64,000 nucleotides of DNA from Anagrus nilaparvatae (GCA_022575985.1 JAKSXM010000142.1:5644001-5708000), one strand, 5' to 3'. Positions 17,459 through 30,485 are shown, numbered from the stretch's first letter. The notes: generated by a model from the letters alone, not told the origin. Translations and numbers: made by a program.

Positions 17459-18206
17459 AAGCGTTTATTTTAAAAGCAACAAGCAAATCATAGTTTAATT
17501 TTGTTTTTTGTTGCAAAAATTTTGTCTATTTTGTAAATCATGTGCATGGTAGTAAAAACTAAAGGCGGATACTTTTAGCAAGCTTCTAGCTTAATTTAAG
17601 GAAAAAGCTTTTGTCTGTAACTTAAAAGCTTGAATTATTTTTTAGTACCTAAAAAAAGTCTGTGATTTTGATTATTATTTGTTGTTAAGCATTATACCAG
17701 AATACACGTCACAATATTATACTTTCACATTTCTTGTGTTACATAAGACACTTACTCTTAAATTCCTTGTTATTTACTTGAATTTTTTTTACCATACGTC
17801 ATATAAAATGCACATATTTTATTTTAATTTTGAGATATATAATATTAACCCACATATCCTTTACATTACAAAATACAGGTTCTGATAAACAATGATGAGG
17901 CTGAATGAGCTTATATAGCTAAGATGTGTGATTTATTCCTACGTTTTATCCTTACAAGACAATAAAAATTAGAATTAAAATATAAAGTCGTCCTTATTCT
18001 TATTGTATTTTACTGTATAAGCAATAATCAAAATATAGAAATTGTAAGTTAATTATATTTTTTTTATAAAAATTTTTATCAGTATTCTTTATTGTTATTG
18101 TTAATTTAATATTATGTGAATTTTTTAATAAATAAATGAAAGTGTATTAATTTTACATTGATAGTCAATAAAATATGGGTCATTCAATTTTTGGAAATGG
18201 TTTGAT

Positions 18207-18410
18207 TGATACTTGACTTTAATTTATATTGGCCAGCAGTTTCTGATTTTTTTTTAAATATTTTGGCGAAATGGGCCAAATTTATAAATACCAGGTTCAG
18301 AAATGATTTTTATTTAGCAAATATCGACACTGCTTCATAATCTGAAGATAATAATCCAGAAACCGCTGGTTCAAATGATCTAAAATATTGATTAAAGTAA
18401 AGTAAGAACT
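18207..18410. mobile_element. Degenerate short inverted-repeat element
   Basis: Ends TACTTGACTTTAAT (left) and the complement of ATTAAAGTAAAGTA (right), with inner matching blocks CCAGCAGTTTCTG and CAGAAACCGCTGG. Imperfect; a decayed MITE is the likeliest reading. Confidence 0.45.
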
Positions 18411-18980
18411 GCCCATATAGCGAAATTAAAAATAATTAGTAGTACGTTATCTGACCTTCCTTAAAATGATTCTTTCTCTTATAAATAAATAAAGACTACT
18501 GTATTATTAACAAAGAAACGGCGCAATTAATAAATATATTATAACAAATGACAATAATAATTCTCTAAGGCTTATAAATAATTGTTAAGAAAAAAGAATA
18601 TGCTTTTACGATTCATATCAAAATATATATCGCGTGTCAATAAACTGATATACTTGTACGTGCATTTAGCATTAAATCAATGAAATCTTTACTTAAAAAA
18701 TACTAAATATCTAATATTATTTATGTAAATATTTGATGGGATGCCTATGCCCTATATTGTTATTAGCTTTGAAATGTATAATTTATTATATCAAACTTAT
18801 GTAAACATCTAGTTTTTTTGCAAATATTGTTGTCTCTCGTACAAAATTTATTTAGACACGATAATGGATATTTATCTCTAATAAAATAAGAACAAAGAAA
18901 ATGTCAATTTTATGAAAATGTTAAAATAATGGTCTTTAATATTTAATATATTATATTCAAAGTTTAATCAAGTTTTTATA

Positions 18981-19096
18981 CACGGTAAAAAATCATGTGC
19001 CAAGATTTTTGCTTATTCTACTTTATTTAGGTGTCATAAGAGAATTTTTAGACATGCAAAATTCTAATAAATTGAAGCACGTGATTTTTTACAGTG
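18981..19096. mobile_element. 116-bp MITE with CAC(G/T)GTAAAAAATCA termini
   Basis: Left end CACGGTAAAAAATCATGTGC pairs with the right end GCACGTGATTTTTTACAGTG. It shares the CACTGTAAAAA terminus with the larger elements at 23.8, 25.0 and 27.5 kb. Confidence 0.7.
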
Positions 19097-19468
19097 CATT
19101 TCATTGGTAAAGGGAAAAAATGGCAAAATTTTAACACTGATAAGTCATTTCTTCAAAAATATTTATCGTCAATACCAACTTTGTTGTTTTTGAGATACAA
19201 GTTAAAATGGTCCATTTTTTTCAAGCTTTGCAATAAAAATTTATGCGTCCAACACAAAAATGTATTACTCGTTAACGTCTCAATGTAAATAAAAATTTCA
19301 AATTAACTGGAAAAAATGCATTATTTATTTCCAGCTTCAAAAATAAATTAATTTTTATTTATAGTATTTAGTCATAAATCATGTAATTAAATGCTATATG
19401 CAAAATAAGTAATAACAATTATTCTTCAAGTCGTATTTAAAAAAAAATTAAAAATAAATGTATTTATA

Positions 19469-19971
19469 ATATGAGGGATTCCACGCCAATTGGGCCCAAA
19501 TTAAACTGAAGGGTCACAGAAATGGGTCCAATTTATTTTTTTCCGAAAGTACAACTAATGATAAGTCTCAATGCCAATTTTTAGCTCAAACACAATTGGT
19601 TAGCTGAAAAAATTCATTTTTATAATTAAAAAAAAATAACTTATAACTGGTTTGTGTTTTTATACAACCAACAATCATGAAACATGTTTACTTATAACAG
19701 TTTTAACGTATATTTTCTTAATTATTATAAGTCCTAGAATTAAAATTATAATAAAAGTATTCTAAACCAAAAATACTCTAAGTTCTTTTTCTTGTTAGGG
19801 CCGATCAAGCCTTAACTCCCACTTCAAATTTATTATAAGTCCCTAAATCGAAAACACGAGCTAAAAATTGGTGTAGAAACTTATCATTGTACTTTCGGGA
19901 AAAAATAATTTGGCCCATTTCTGCGACCCTTCAGTTGAATATGGGCCCCATTGGCGTGGAATCCATCATAT
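19469..19971. mobile_element. ~500-bp foldback/MITE with ~110-bp arms
   Basis: Left GGATTCCACGCCAATTGGG mirrors right CCCATTGGCGTGGAATCC. Matching continues inward through the ACTGAAGGGTC/GACCCTTCAGT, TTTCCGAAAGTACAA and GAGCTAAAAATTGG blocks. No open frame inside; non-autonomous. Confidence 0.8.
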
Positions 19972-21009
19972 ATGTATAGGTAAATACCTTGTTTCAAGTA
20001 TGTATTAGGAAATGTTTTATTTTTAATTTTTTAATTATTTTTCTCCTACTCTTTCTCTCTGCCTAACCACAGTTGAAGAAATTAATTAAGTATTTTTTTT
20101 AGGAATAACCCAGGATAACTTATGGGAAATCCCTAATACTGTTAACACACACATTCAAATATTTTTTTTTAATGTAAATATATTATGCAATATTCTTATA
20201 TTTAAAAGAGATAAAGATTGCACTTTTTAAAACAGACTTTGCAAACCTTTCTACGTAATAAGAGCTTATAGTTTACGGGGTCAAGTGTAGCATTATTGCA
20301 GTTTTTTCAATTGTAAAAGCTCAAAAATCGCGTAGTACACTGAAAACGAGTGACTTAAAAAAAATCTGAAAATTTTACGTGATAATAACTTAAAATATTT
20401 TACATAAAAGAACTCTGAATTAACGAGAAAAATTACCCCAAAGAATTATTATTACTTTATTTTGCTAGAATATTTTTAGGCAGGAGCTTCAAAATTTCAC
20501 TCCTTTAAAATTAGCCAAAAAATTAGTTTATTTGCGAAAAATTCGATTGTAAATTGTAAATTAATTAAAATTAGTAAAATTACGAATTTGATTGAAAATT
20601 TATTTATTGTTTCGCAAATTGAGTTATAGGAGTTGAGAAAAAAAATTTTTAATTACTTAAAATTCGCAAATTACTATTTTTATATGCATAGAATAAAAAA
20701 TTAAACTCGTAGATTGAATTTCGTTTTTTTTAAAGTCAAAGTTACAGTATAAGAATGATAATCTCATAGCCCAAACACAATAAGTGAAGGGGCCGTGACC
20801 GTGAAGATAAAATTAAATAAATTTTAATAATAGGTAGTAGATAAACAAAAATATTAAAAATACTGAATATCGATAATTAAGTAATTTTAAGAATTTTTTA
20901 ATGTACAATAAAACTATAGTCTGTAGTTAAAAAAAAAAAAATTAATTTTTATGACAGAATTACCTGATAATCATTAAAAAAGAAGAATACACACGTCATT
21001 TACGAATCC

Positions 21010-21043
21010 TATATAAGATGCTGTATGCCCAGAGAGTTTCAGT
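21010..21043 (+). promoter_or_regulatory. TATA box and TCAGT initiator
   Basis: TATATAA at 21010-21016 and the arthropod initiator TCAGT at 21039-21043, with the A 31 bases from the first T of the TATA box, which is canonical spacing. This is a clean core promoter for the secreted-protein gene starting at 21142, with a 5' UTR of about 100 bases. Confidence 0.8.
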
Positions 21044-21141
21044 CTTACTTAACAGTTCGGGCGTGAATCTCTTTTAAAAAAATACTTTTCAAAAAAAAAT
21101 TTTATTATATTTTTTGGGTGTGTTAAAAAAATAAACTAAAA

Positions 21142-24100
21142 ATGTTGACTTTTAAGTGTTTCTTGAGTTACTTTGTGCTATTTGTGTTAATAGAAAATAT
21201 ATCAGCGAAACCTGGTAAGTGAATTTTTTAGGGTACAAAAAGTGCATTTAACATTATGTATTACCTATTTCAATATGGGGAAAAAATGATTAATGAGTTT
21301 AACATGCTTAAATAAATAATTGCATTTTACTATCAATTTTATGTAAACTTACGTTTTTCGAATTTAATACGAATTTAATGATTTTTTAATTAGCTAACTG
21401 AAATTAATATTTTTCTATTAATAAGTTAAAAAATAATATTTTTTTTAATTTTATTTTTTGACTTTGAATTTATAGAAACGTGTAAAAAATAAAAGTTTCT
21501 GCGACATCCTTTTTGATAACCGGTTTAAGTAAATTTTAATATGCGAAATTTAGAATAACACCAGCACACAAAAATTAAATTTATAATGATCAAACGAGTT
21601 TTTTTTAAAGAAGATTAAAATAGCGAATATTTTTTATTAATTTTTTAATACTCTAGGAATTAAATATAATTATTTTTAATTTAACTATATACCTATAATA
21701 AAATTTTGTCTTACGAAAAAAAATGTAGTATTAATAAAAATTTCTATTCTTATTCTCTTATGTAATTTATGTAAATGAACTTTCTCTAATAATCATTTCA
21801 AGTCTATTACAATAACATACTAAATTTCTTCATCTGAATAAACACGTGGATAATGCACGTGCGTGCATTGAGTATTTCGTTTGAAGTACTCACGCTATTC
21901 ACTTTTTTCATTCAATATTTTGGACAATAATGATGAAACATTATATTGTTTACGACCTAAATTGTTTTACTTGCTCTAAATTTTTGTTTTTTCAGATATC
22001 GATTTGATCTTTTTTTCATAGAATATCTACTTCAAACTAGTAAAAGTCAATTCATTATCAATTTTCAATAATTTAGATAGCTATCTTTCAACAACCTACT
22101 TTTCAATTTATTTTTTTGTTTTTTAAATTACAAAACTGTTATCAGATCCTTCAAAAAATTGTAGCAAAGAAAAATTTATATCATTTTTTACATTGAACAT
22201 GTTACCAGGGATGGGCTTTTAAAAACAGTTACCAAAATAGGGATGGGGGATGAAAAATTGACGAGTTAGGGGGGGGGGGGCGTCAAATGTACTCGGATTT
22301 AGGAACTTAAAATAATTTTGATTTGGGGAGTAATAAAAGATTTCAATTTACTGTTTTAGACCAACATAACATGCTGCATGCTTTTTGGTTATTTAATAAT
22401 AACAAGTTATTGAATAATAACAATTTTGATGTTAAAAGTTGATATAATTTACACAAATTCTTTTTTATAAAAAATATTTTAAGTTATAACTTTTAATTTA
22501 AAATTTTTTTATTTTCACTCAAAAGTTCAAAAGACACTAAAATTGTTACCCCTAAAATTTCCCGAGGAATCCGAATTCTTGGTCAGATTTTTATTTAATC
22601 ACGTGAACACGTGATTGGGCGGAAAATTAAAAAAAAATTTTTTAATTAAGTGAAATTGAGTTGTAAATACCAACAAGCATTAAAATTTTATGAGATTATC
22701 AAAATTTTTTTAAATATTTTAACTTACCGATTTTTAAGATTTTACGTTTTTCTCGGTAAAAAGGATTTGAAATAGGTAAGTAATGGCACAAATAATGGTT
22801 TTTTGCAAAAAAAATATTAGAAAAAACGAAGGACTGAATCTCCGACATATTTCTATTTTTTGGACAAAAATAGGAAAGGTGGTTGTATAGGAAATTGGAC
22901 AATTTTTAGAATATCTCAAAATGTTTTTATTTTTGATACCAGAAACAGTTTGAAACAGTTAAAAACTGATATTAACAGAGCTTTTTGGGTCATTGATAGC
23001 CAGATAATCAGCTAAATAGATTTTTGATGATTATTTTATAAACTTTTTAATACCAGACACTTATTGTAAACTTAATTGTTTAAACCATTTACAATTGTTA
23101 ATAAACTTTTTTATAATCTTAATTTCATGAAAAATTTATAACTGCTCAAACCATTTGTAAATGTTAATTACTTTTTTGGATCAAAATTAAGGGCAACATT
23201 AAGTTTCATATATTTTTAAGTTCTGAATATGAATTTAAAGCTTAATTTCATCGAAATTTATATGGGCGATAGTTTCAGCAATTTTTAATTGTAAGTGTTT
23301 GATACTCGAAAATTTATGTACTGTAAGTTAATAAATAAAAAAATGTTGGCTTACTCACAAAATTTTAAAGCTTGTTGTCACTCACAACTCACAACTCACA
23401 AAATATTATTTTATTAACAATCAATCTAACAGTTTTATGCCATAAAAAACCCCGAGTTCGGCTTTAGCAGGTCAAAATATAGATAGTTCACCTACTTTTA
23501 TTTAAGGAACTCAAAAATTTAAAAAATGGGTTACAAAATACATGGCGGGCGGTATGACTAATTAGTAAGGGCCTAAGCACTCAGATCAGTTATTGATATT
23601 ACATGTACTTAACTTAGCTGTACTTAACTGCAGTTAAAATTTGTTTTAATCCTGTATGCTTTGATTGTACTCTTTGCTTTAGTAATCGCGCATGGGGTTA
23701 AACAAATTAATCTAGTCTAGAGAGGGCTTAAGGATCAAACTGTCATTGTGTAGACACTTAAATTTAAAAAATTATTATTATTGTGCTTATATACACTGTA
23801 AAAAGTAACTTTCTTAGATTTACAAAAAAAATAGAATTTTTTCGAAAAATTAGTAAATTTTCAAAAAATGTTGTAAATATTCGATAAAAATCGCAAATTT
23901 ATTAAATTTAGTATATTCTCGAAAAATTCGAGAATTCCCGATTTTTTTTTTTTGAAGTTACGAAAAAAGTTATAAATTCACAACTATTTTTCGTAAACTT
24001 ACAACTATTTTTTGAAAATTTTCAAAAAAAAATTGTAAATTATCAATTTTTCTTGAAAATTCACAAAAAAAAATCGATAATTCTCTAAATTTTCGATAAT

Positions 24101-27100
24101 ATACTAAATTTAGTAAATATACCATTTTTTTCGAATATTTACAAATTTTTTTGAAAATTTACTAATTTTTTGAAAATTTTCTAATTTTTTTGTTAATATA
24201 AGAAAGTTACTTTTTACATTGTACTCCAGTCAAATCGCGAGGGGGGGGGGTGTATTTTCACTGGCCAACATGAGATTTTGTCTACTATATGTTTTTTGGG
24301 TTGCTGATTAAGAAAATCGGGGTCTTTTCCGAGAGATATTTTTGGAAAACCCTTAAATTTGCAAAAACTACCCCCAAAAAGGGGTTTTTATGATATATTA
24401 GTATTAGATTTAGCCAAGAATTCACTGTAAAAAACAACTCCGGTGATTTTACGACAAAATTGTCAAATTTACAAAAATTTAGTAAATTTTCGAAATATTT
24501 GCAATTTTTCGACAAAAATCAAAAATTTACTAATATTTGTAAATTTGCGAAAAAATAGTAAATTAATGGTTTATTTTTTCGTAAATTTTATATTATTCAT
24601 AAAATATTATCTCAAATTCTTGATCAACGACCCAAAAATCCCTCTTAAATCAATTCTTGGCTAAATCTAGAATCTCAGTTTGCTAATATATCAAAAAAAC
24701 TCCTTTTTGGGGGTGTTCCGAAAATATCTCCTGGAAAAGACCCTGATTTTCGTGATCAGCGACCCAAAACAAATATAGTAAAGCAAATCTCACGTTGGCC
24801 AGTGAAAATACACCCTTAAAACTTTTTGGCCATGTTATAATCCAAAATATTATCTTAAAAATTAGTAAAAATTATGTTTAAATAACTTACGGAGTCTCTA
24901 AAAATTCATGCATTTATATCGTTTTATTAAAATTAAAACGCTAAAACCATTGTGAATTAAATAGGTGTATTTTAAGGCTTTGTTGTTGCATTTTAGCTAA
25001 AAACACACTGTAAAAAGTAACTTTCTTAGATTTACAAAAAAAATAGTATTTTTTCGAAAAATTAGTTAATTTTCAAAAAATTTTGTAAATATTCGATAAA
25101 ATCGTAAATTTACTAAATTTAGTATATTATCGAAAAATTCGAGAATTCTCGATTTTTTTTTGTGGTTTTACGAAAAAAGTTGTAAACTAAAAACTATTTT
25201 TCGCAAATTTACAACTATTTTTTGTAAATTTTTGAAAAAAAATTGTAAATTATAAATTTTTCTTGCGAATTCACAAACAAAAATCGAGAATACTCGAATT
25301 TTTGGTTAATATTCTAAATTTATAAGTAAATTTACGACTTTTTTCGAATATGTACAAATTTTTTTGTTAATACAATAAAGTTACTTTTTACAGTACAGTA
25401 TTTAAAACTTAAATTTCTTTTTCATTTTTAAGGTTTACCGTCAACAACTTTTTAAAATGCAAACTTGAAAATAAAAAAAATTTTTAAATTATATTTCAAA
25501 CGGTAGAAATAAGTATATAGCTACGTTTTTTGCAAAAAATGAAAAATAGTGATTTATAATTTTACTGTAAATTTATAACTTTAATTTAATTCTTTTTCCT
25601 TAACAATTATCTTAAACGAAAATATTAAATGCTTCTCTTTGTTATTTTTGTAGGTATTGTTTCTGACTATCTTCAAACACATCCAAAGCTTGACCCACTG
25701 GGGATTTTTCAAAAACCAGACACAAATTCAGCAAGCGCCAAGGCAACGACGTTTACAACAAATTTAAATCTTGGTCCAATTGGATTTTCCAGTACTATAA
25801 CAAAATCTGATGCCAAAGCCACATCAAATGGAAATGGCGTAGCAATTGCAGATGCAGCTGCTGGTAGTAGCAATAATGGATTAGGTCATGGCAGTGGTAG
25901 CTCAAGTGCGCAAGCAAGTGCTCAATCGAGTAATGGATTTATTCCAGCGGAACCAGCACCAATTTTACCAAGTTTATTAACTGCGCCCATGACAGGTATA
26001 CTTGGATTTCTTACTGGTGGTAGTAGCTCAAAAGCACAAGCTTACGCACAATCCGGGAATAATGTTGTTCCCGTAGGACTAGCACCAGGATATATTTCTG
26101 GTGGTAGTAACGCAAATGCACAAGCTAATGCACAATCTGGAAATTTCGTACCTGTTGGACAGGCACCAGGCTACATTTCTGGTGGCAGTGGAGCTAGCGC
26201 CCAAGCGCATGCTCAATCTCAAACTGGAAATATTTATCCATCATTGCCAATTATCGATGTTCCTTTAGACTTTAACCCAAATTACGAAGGGCCATATCCT
26301 GGTCTATATGCTCCAGGCTCATACGAACTTCCTGTCGTTGGCTTTTATCCTCATCATCATAATAACGGTTTCGCTCATGCTGAAGCTCATGCTCAAACCG
26401 GATCAAAAGGTATTAGAAGATTAATCAGATGGTTGTAGAAATTTAGAAGCTTCTCGATTTTCTCTAAAAGCATTTAACTAAAAAGACTTTCATATACTTA
26501 TGTAAGATGTTAATTAGGATTAATATTTTAATATAAACAATGTTACCATTAAAAATTTATACTATCATGTAAGAAAATTTCCTAATTTCTGAAATAATTA
26601 TAAATATATTATAGAAGTAAATACCTTTAAATAATGTGCACTAATTCATTTTCCACTATTCTAGTACGCTTAAAATCAAAATTTATTGCTTTTAACCCTA
26701 GAATCGTCAATTTAAAAAATTTTTAAATTAGAAGGTATGAAGTAATGCTAAAACCTGTCATTTTAAAAAGATATTGCTCAACTTTGTCCTTTCCCTCTTA
26801 TATTACTTTCCTTGCTAGTAGTTCCTTGAAATCCTAATACCCTAAAAAAGTTGCAGAGCCAACATGATCCTGAAACCGATTCTAGGGTTAAAAAATTTTA
26901 TTTGATACACGCTCATGAACAGACAGGTAGCCAGGGAGGGACTTCGAGGGGCTCGAGATCCCTCGAAATTTTTTTGATAATATATTTTTTTTAATGTGGG
27001 GGGGGGGTGTATTTTTGAGGGCAAGATTTTAAATGAAAGCCCTCCCCCCAGCCGCAAATTTCACCGAACTAAAATCCTGGCTACTTGCCTGCTGCTGAAA

Positions 27101-30100
27101 ATCTAAATTTTCAAGTTTATAAAAATCTCAGGATTCTTTTGATGTGCTAAAATATACTAAATTAACAAATAATCTAAAAAATATAAAATTTTGCTTTTTA
27201 CTTTACTGTACACGCATTTTTAATGCCTTCTAATTGCATATAATTTTAAATGCAAGCGCATGAATTCATTTTACACTATATAAAATATAAAATACAGAAG
27301 AAATTCTCTGGTAAGAAGCTGATGGCTATTTAGAAATTAGTAAAAAAGGTTTTATGGCTTATCTGCCAAACTTGCTTGCAATTAATTGAAGAACATAATA
27401 CAAATACAATTCAAATTATAAAATTAATTGTTTATAAGGTGAGATTTATTTATTTCTTAATAATTAACATATTACAGTTCAGTGCTTCAAGGTAAATTAT
27501 GTGCTGCATCATCTTTTAAAATGTACCTACATTTACTAATAATTACACTGTAAAAAACAACTCCGGTGATTTTACGACAAAATTGGTAAATTTACGAAAA
27601 TTTAGTAAATTTTCGAAAAAATTTACAATTTTTCGACAAAAATCGAAAATTTACTAATATTTGGAAATTTGCGAAAAAATAGTAAATTAACGATTTATTT
27701 TTTCGTAAATTTTCGACAAAATCGTAAATTTACAACTATGTCGTAATTTTACGATTTTTGTGGAAAAAAATTGCAAATTTTAATCGAAAATTTGCGACAA
27801 ACAGTTGTGAAATTACGGGCCATATTTTTTGTATCAAAAAATGCATAAAAAACCATTTAGAGTCATATAAAATCATGTTTTTTTATTTTACACCATGAGA
27901 AAAGATGAAAATAGGTACATAATTATTAATATTTTTCGAATAAAAAATGTTTTTAATTACGTAAAAAAGGGTAATCTGGGCGAACAAGTTATTATAAGCA
28001 AAAACAGGACGAGTCAATTACTTAAAATTTTTTATGTACCTTTATCATAAGTTATTAACAAAGTTAATAAGTCTTTAAAAATAAAATATTCGATAACAAA
28101 AAAAATAAGTTATATTATAGGTACATACCTTTTTTTTTTTTATTTTATTTAAATTTTCAATACTAAAAAGAATAAGTCTGTAATGTATACCTATTTGATT
28201 ATAACTTATTTAAATATTATTTATAATAAATTTTCTTTTCATACTTAAGATAAATTTGTATTATAATAACTAACAATATAAATACTAATTGTTTTCTAAT
28301 AATCATTCTTATATTTTTTAATAGATCTTTATATTGTTAATAACTCGGTTAATAATTAAATTAAATAAAAATTTAAAATATTATATTTAGAAAAAAAAAA
28401 TTAAATTAGCAAACAATAAATACTATATATTATATTTAACAAATTTGAAAAAAATGATAGTTGGTTTTTTTATACCCTATTATTTTACATTATTATTAGT
28501 AACAAACATACAGGCATTTAAAGTTAGTCAAAAATTAAAAATATGTAATTAAAAAGAGTAATTATTGAAAAAATTATTAAAGGTGCTTCCAATTTTATAT
28601 TATTATTATTCTGGTAAGAAAATTATTATCAAAATTTAATTTTTTTTTTAAGCAAAAATGTATAATAAATTATTTTATGACTCTAAATGGTTTGCTATAC
28701 GTTTTTTGGTACAAAAAATATGGCTTGTAATTTCACAACTGTTTGTCGCAAATTTTCGATTAAAATTTGCAATTTTTCCACAAAAATCGTAAAATTACGA
28801 CATAGTTGTAAATTTACAATTTTGTCGAAAATTCACGAAAAAATAAATCTTTAATTTACTATTTTTTCGCAAATTTACTAATATTAGTAAATTTCCGATT
28901 TTTGTCGAAAAATTGCAAATTTTTTCTAAGATTTACCAAATTTTTTTGTAAAATCACCGGAGTTGTTTTTTACAGTGTAGCAAACAATTTTAAAATATTT
29001 TTTATAATTAATTGTAAAAAATTTTGGTACTTATATTTTGTTATTTTGTTTTTAAATGAGATGATTCATAAAATTAAAGCAGTGAATTTTAAAACGAAGG
29101 ACAAAAAGTCGAAAAAAAGTGAATAGCTTAAAAATTTTATGTTAATCAATAATAAATTATAATATCAAAAAAATTTATAAACACAAAAAATATTTCGAAA
29201 ATTTTAAGTGTCGATTTAAGAAGCTCTCAATTGTGAGACTAATGGATTTTAAAATATATATTTACATAAATTATTATAACTTTCAAGTTTTTGAATTATT
29301 TTTGGGCAAAACCTTAGAGCACTGCATTGACGTAATAAAATTAATGCTTATATTATACTAACATTTTTTAATATAAAAAAACTAGCTATTTTTAATACTT
29401 GAGGCATTATATTATCAAATACATTTTGAAAATGCTTTTATTATAATTTGAATGCTTTTATTTTTTTAGGGGAAGACCACAGACAAAATCGAATTTACCG
29501 AACACCGACTCATCCACATCCTTATCCAAATAATCCATTTTTGAATGGAGAAATTATTATTCCTGGAGTATCACAAAATAGCGAATTACCTTCATATGTA
29601 GATCCCAATAATCCATATTTAGGTGGCAATGCACCAAACAGGCCAATCAATCCCGATAATCCATTTATACATTTTGGCCCACATGGAAATCAAAATCCAG
29701 CAGGTTTTAATCAAAACAGACCAGAACATATCCCAATACCCTTGCCAGGAAACCAACCGTCAGAAGGTTCAACTCTTGTTCAAATTCCAAACATTCCAAG
29801 TAGGCCAGGTGGTCATGGCAATTCTAATAGTGGTTTCAACCCTGGTGGCCATGGAAGTAGCTATGGCGGACATGCTAGTCCCAACAATGGATTTAGACCC
29901 AGCGGTAATCCAAACAGTGGTTTTAATCCCGGTGGACAAGGAAGCATTAACAGTAACTATAACCCGAGTGGACAAGGAAGCATTAACAGTAACTTTAACC
30001 CGAGTGGTCAAGGCAATCAAGGTTTCAATAGACCACCAGTCAAACCAGATCTTGTACAAATGCATGAACCACATTATAACAACTATGATAATAATAGAAA

Positions 30101-30485
30101 CGAATACAAAGAAACATTAGACATGATATTTGCTAACGAAAGAAATCAAAAGGGCCAAGGTACGCAATGCATTTAATTCTGTTGTTATTAGAATAAACGT
30201 ACCCAAATCTTATGGCCGGGTCTGAAAATCGGTTCCAAACGCTTTTTTCCGAAAGTATAAATTTTCTGGAAAAATACTTTGGGACTAATTAAATTTGAAG
30301 ACCCAATTATAAAGATGTTTAATTTAAAATATTAATTTATTTAAAATATTTTTTTAGCTGATGGTACAGAGTTCGATTTAAGACCATACCTAAGGATAAA
30401 AGATGATGAAAAAGCATCAGAAAGTTCAGCAACAGCTTCATCGAATGTCGACACCAGTACTGGTCTAATATTTTCTAGCAAATGA
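21142..30485 (+). CDS. Secreted Ala/Gly/Ser/Asn-rich repetitive protein, unknown
   Basis: Four exons: 21142-21214 (signal peptide MLTFKCFLSYFVLFVLIENI..SAKPG), 25654-26409, 29470-30159, 30358-30485; all introns are phase 1, 548 residues in total. Exon 2 has Ala/Gln/Ser repeats such as AQAYAQSGNN, ANAQANAQSGNF and SAQAHAQSQTGN alternating with LAPGYISGGS/QAPGYISGGS. Exon 3 is Pro/Asn/Gly-rich with PNNPFLNGE, NPYLGGN and tandem NPSGQGSINSN units. The last exon is acidic/Ser-rich and ends LIFSSK. Such composition recalls silk, glue or cuticle-associated proteins, but I recognise no family. Because exons 2 and 3 are both phase 1-1, either could be skipped. Exon 2 can also run to a stop at 26438. 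The exon chain across two repeat-filled introns is inferred from phase; two separate genes are possible, although no second start is seen. Confidence 0.65.
23794..24221. mobile_element. ~430-bp palindromic MITE, CACTGTAAAAAG family, copy 1
   Basis: Starts CACTGTAAAAAGTAACTT and ends AAGTTACTTTTTACATTG. Flanked by TA on both sides, consistent with a TA target-site duplication as in Tc1/mariner-type MITEs. Nearly the whole element is palindromic and low in complexity (GTAAATTT/AAATTTAC words). Confidence 0.8.
24222..24817. mobile_element. Foldback element related to 41515-42603, right end truncated
   Basis: Begins TACTCCAGTCAAATCGCG directly after the preceding MITE, then a G10 run and CACTGGCCAAC. 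The right arm repeats the mirror image, including GTTGGCCAGTG at about 24793. Both arms contain GGTTGCTGAT/ATCAGCGACCC and TTTGCAAAAACTACCCCC-type modules. It is interrupted by 24423-24590. The right TACTCCAG terminus is missing. Confidence 0.7.
24423..24590. mobile_element. Truncated copy of the CACTGTAAAAAAC element inside another foldback
   Basis: CACTGTAAAAAACAACTC and the following about 165 bases match the left arm of the element at 27546. Only the left part is present. It sits between the arms of 24222-24817, so it inserted after that element or the two recombined. Confidence 0.7.
25006..25395. mobile_element. ~390-bp palindromic MITE, CACTGTAAAAAG family, copy 2
   Basis: Starts CACTGTAAAAAGTAACTT and ends AAGTTACTTTTTACAGTA; clearly the same family as 23794-24221 but diverged inside. 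It lies in intron 1 of the secreted repetitive-protein gene. Confidence 0.8.
26920..27095. mobile_element. Short element with GTAGCCAGG/CCTGGCTAC ends and G-rich core
   Basis: Left CAGGTAGCCAGGGA and right TCCTGGCTACTTGCCTG are inverted. The core has GGGCTCGAGATCCC, a G9 run and GCCCTCCCCCC. This end type is common in arthropod non-autonomous DNA elements; superfamily not assigned. Confidence 0.55.
27546..28977. mobile_element. ~1.4-kb foldback element, CACTGTAAAAAAC family
   Basis: Arms of about 300 bp (27546-27870 and about 28677-28977) start CACTGTAAAAAACAAC and end GTTGTTTTTTACAGTG. The innermost matched blocks are TTGCGACAAACAGTTGTG and ACCATTTAGAGTCATAAAA-type sequence. TA on both sides fits a TA target duplication. 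The ~800-bp centre is AT-rich without a transposase frame. Confidence 0.85.

Larger units (their letters stand above)
17459..21009. other. Intergenic DNA with MITEs
   Basis: GLS 3' UTR, then about 3.5 kb with no gene signal. It contains small inverted-repeat elements at 18207-18410, 18981-19096 and 19469-19971, listed separately. A 64-codon frame at 19094-19288 starts inside one of them and has no support. Confidence 0.6.

Noticed and set aside
22261..22290. G12 run and nearby G-rich sequence as a regulatory quadruplex
   Set aside because: A single homopolymer run without spaced G-tracts; similar G runs mark element ends elsewhere in the window.
27546..28977. Possible autonomous transposon
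   Set aside because: The centre between the arms has no frame longer than about 74 codons and no catalytic motif; non-autonomous.
29623..30120. Frames on both strands overlapping exon 3 of the secreted repetitive protein
   Set aside because: Shadow frames of the repeated NPSGQGS coding sequence.
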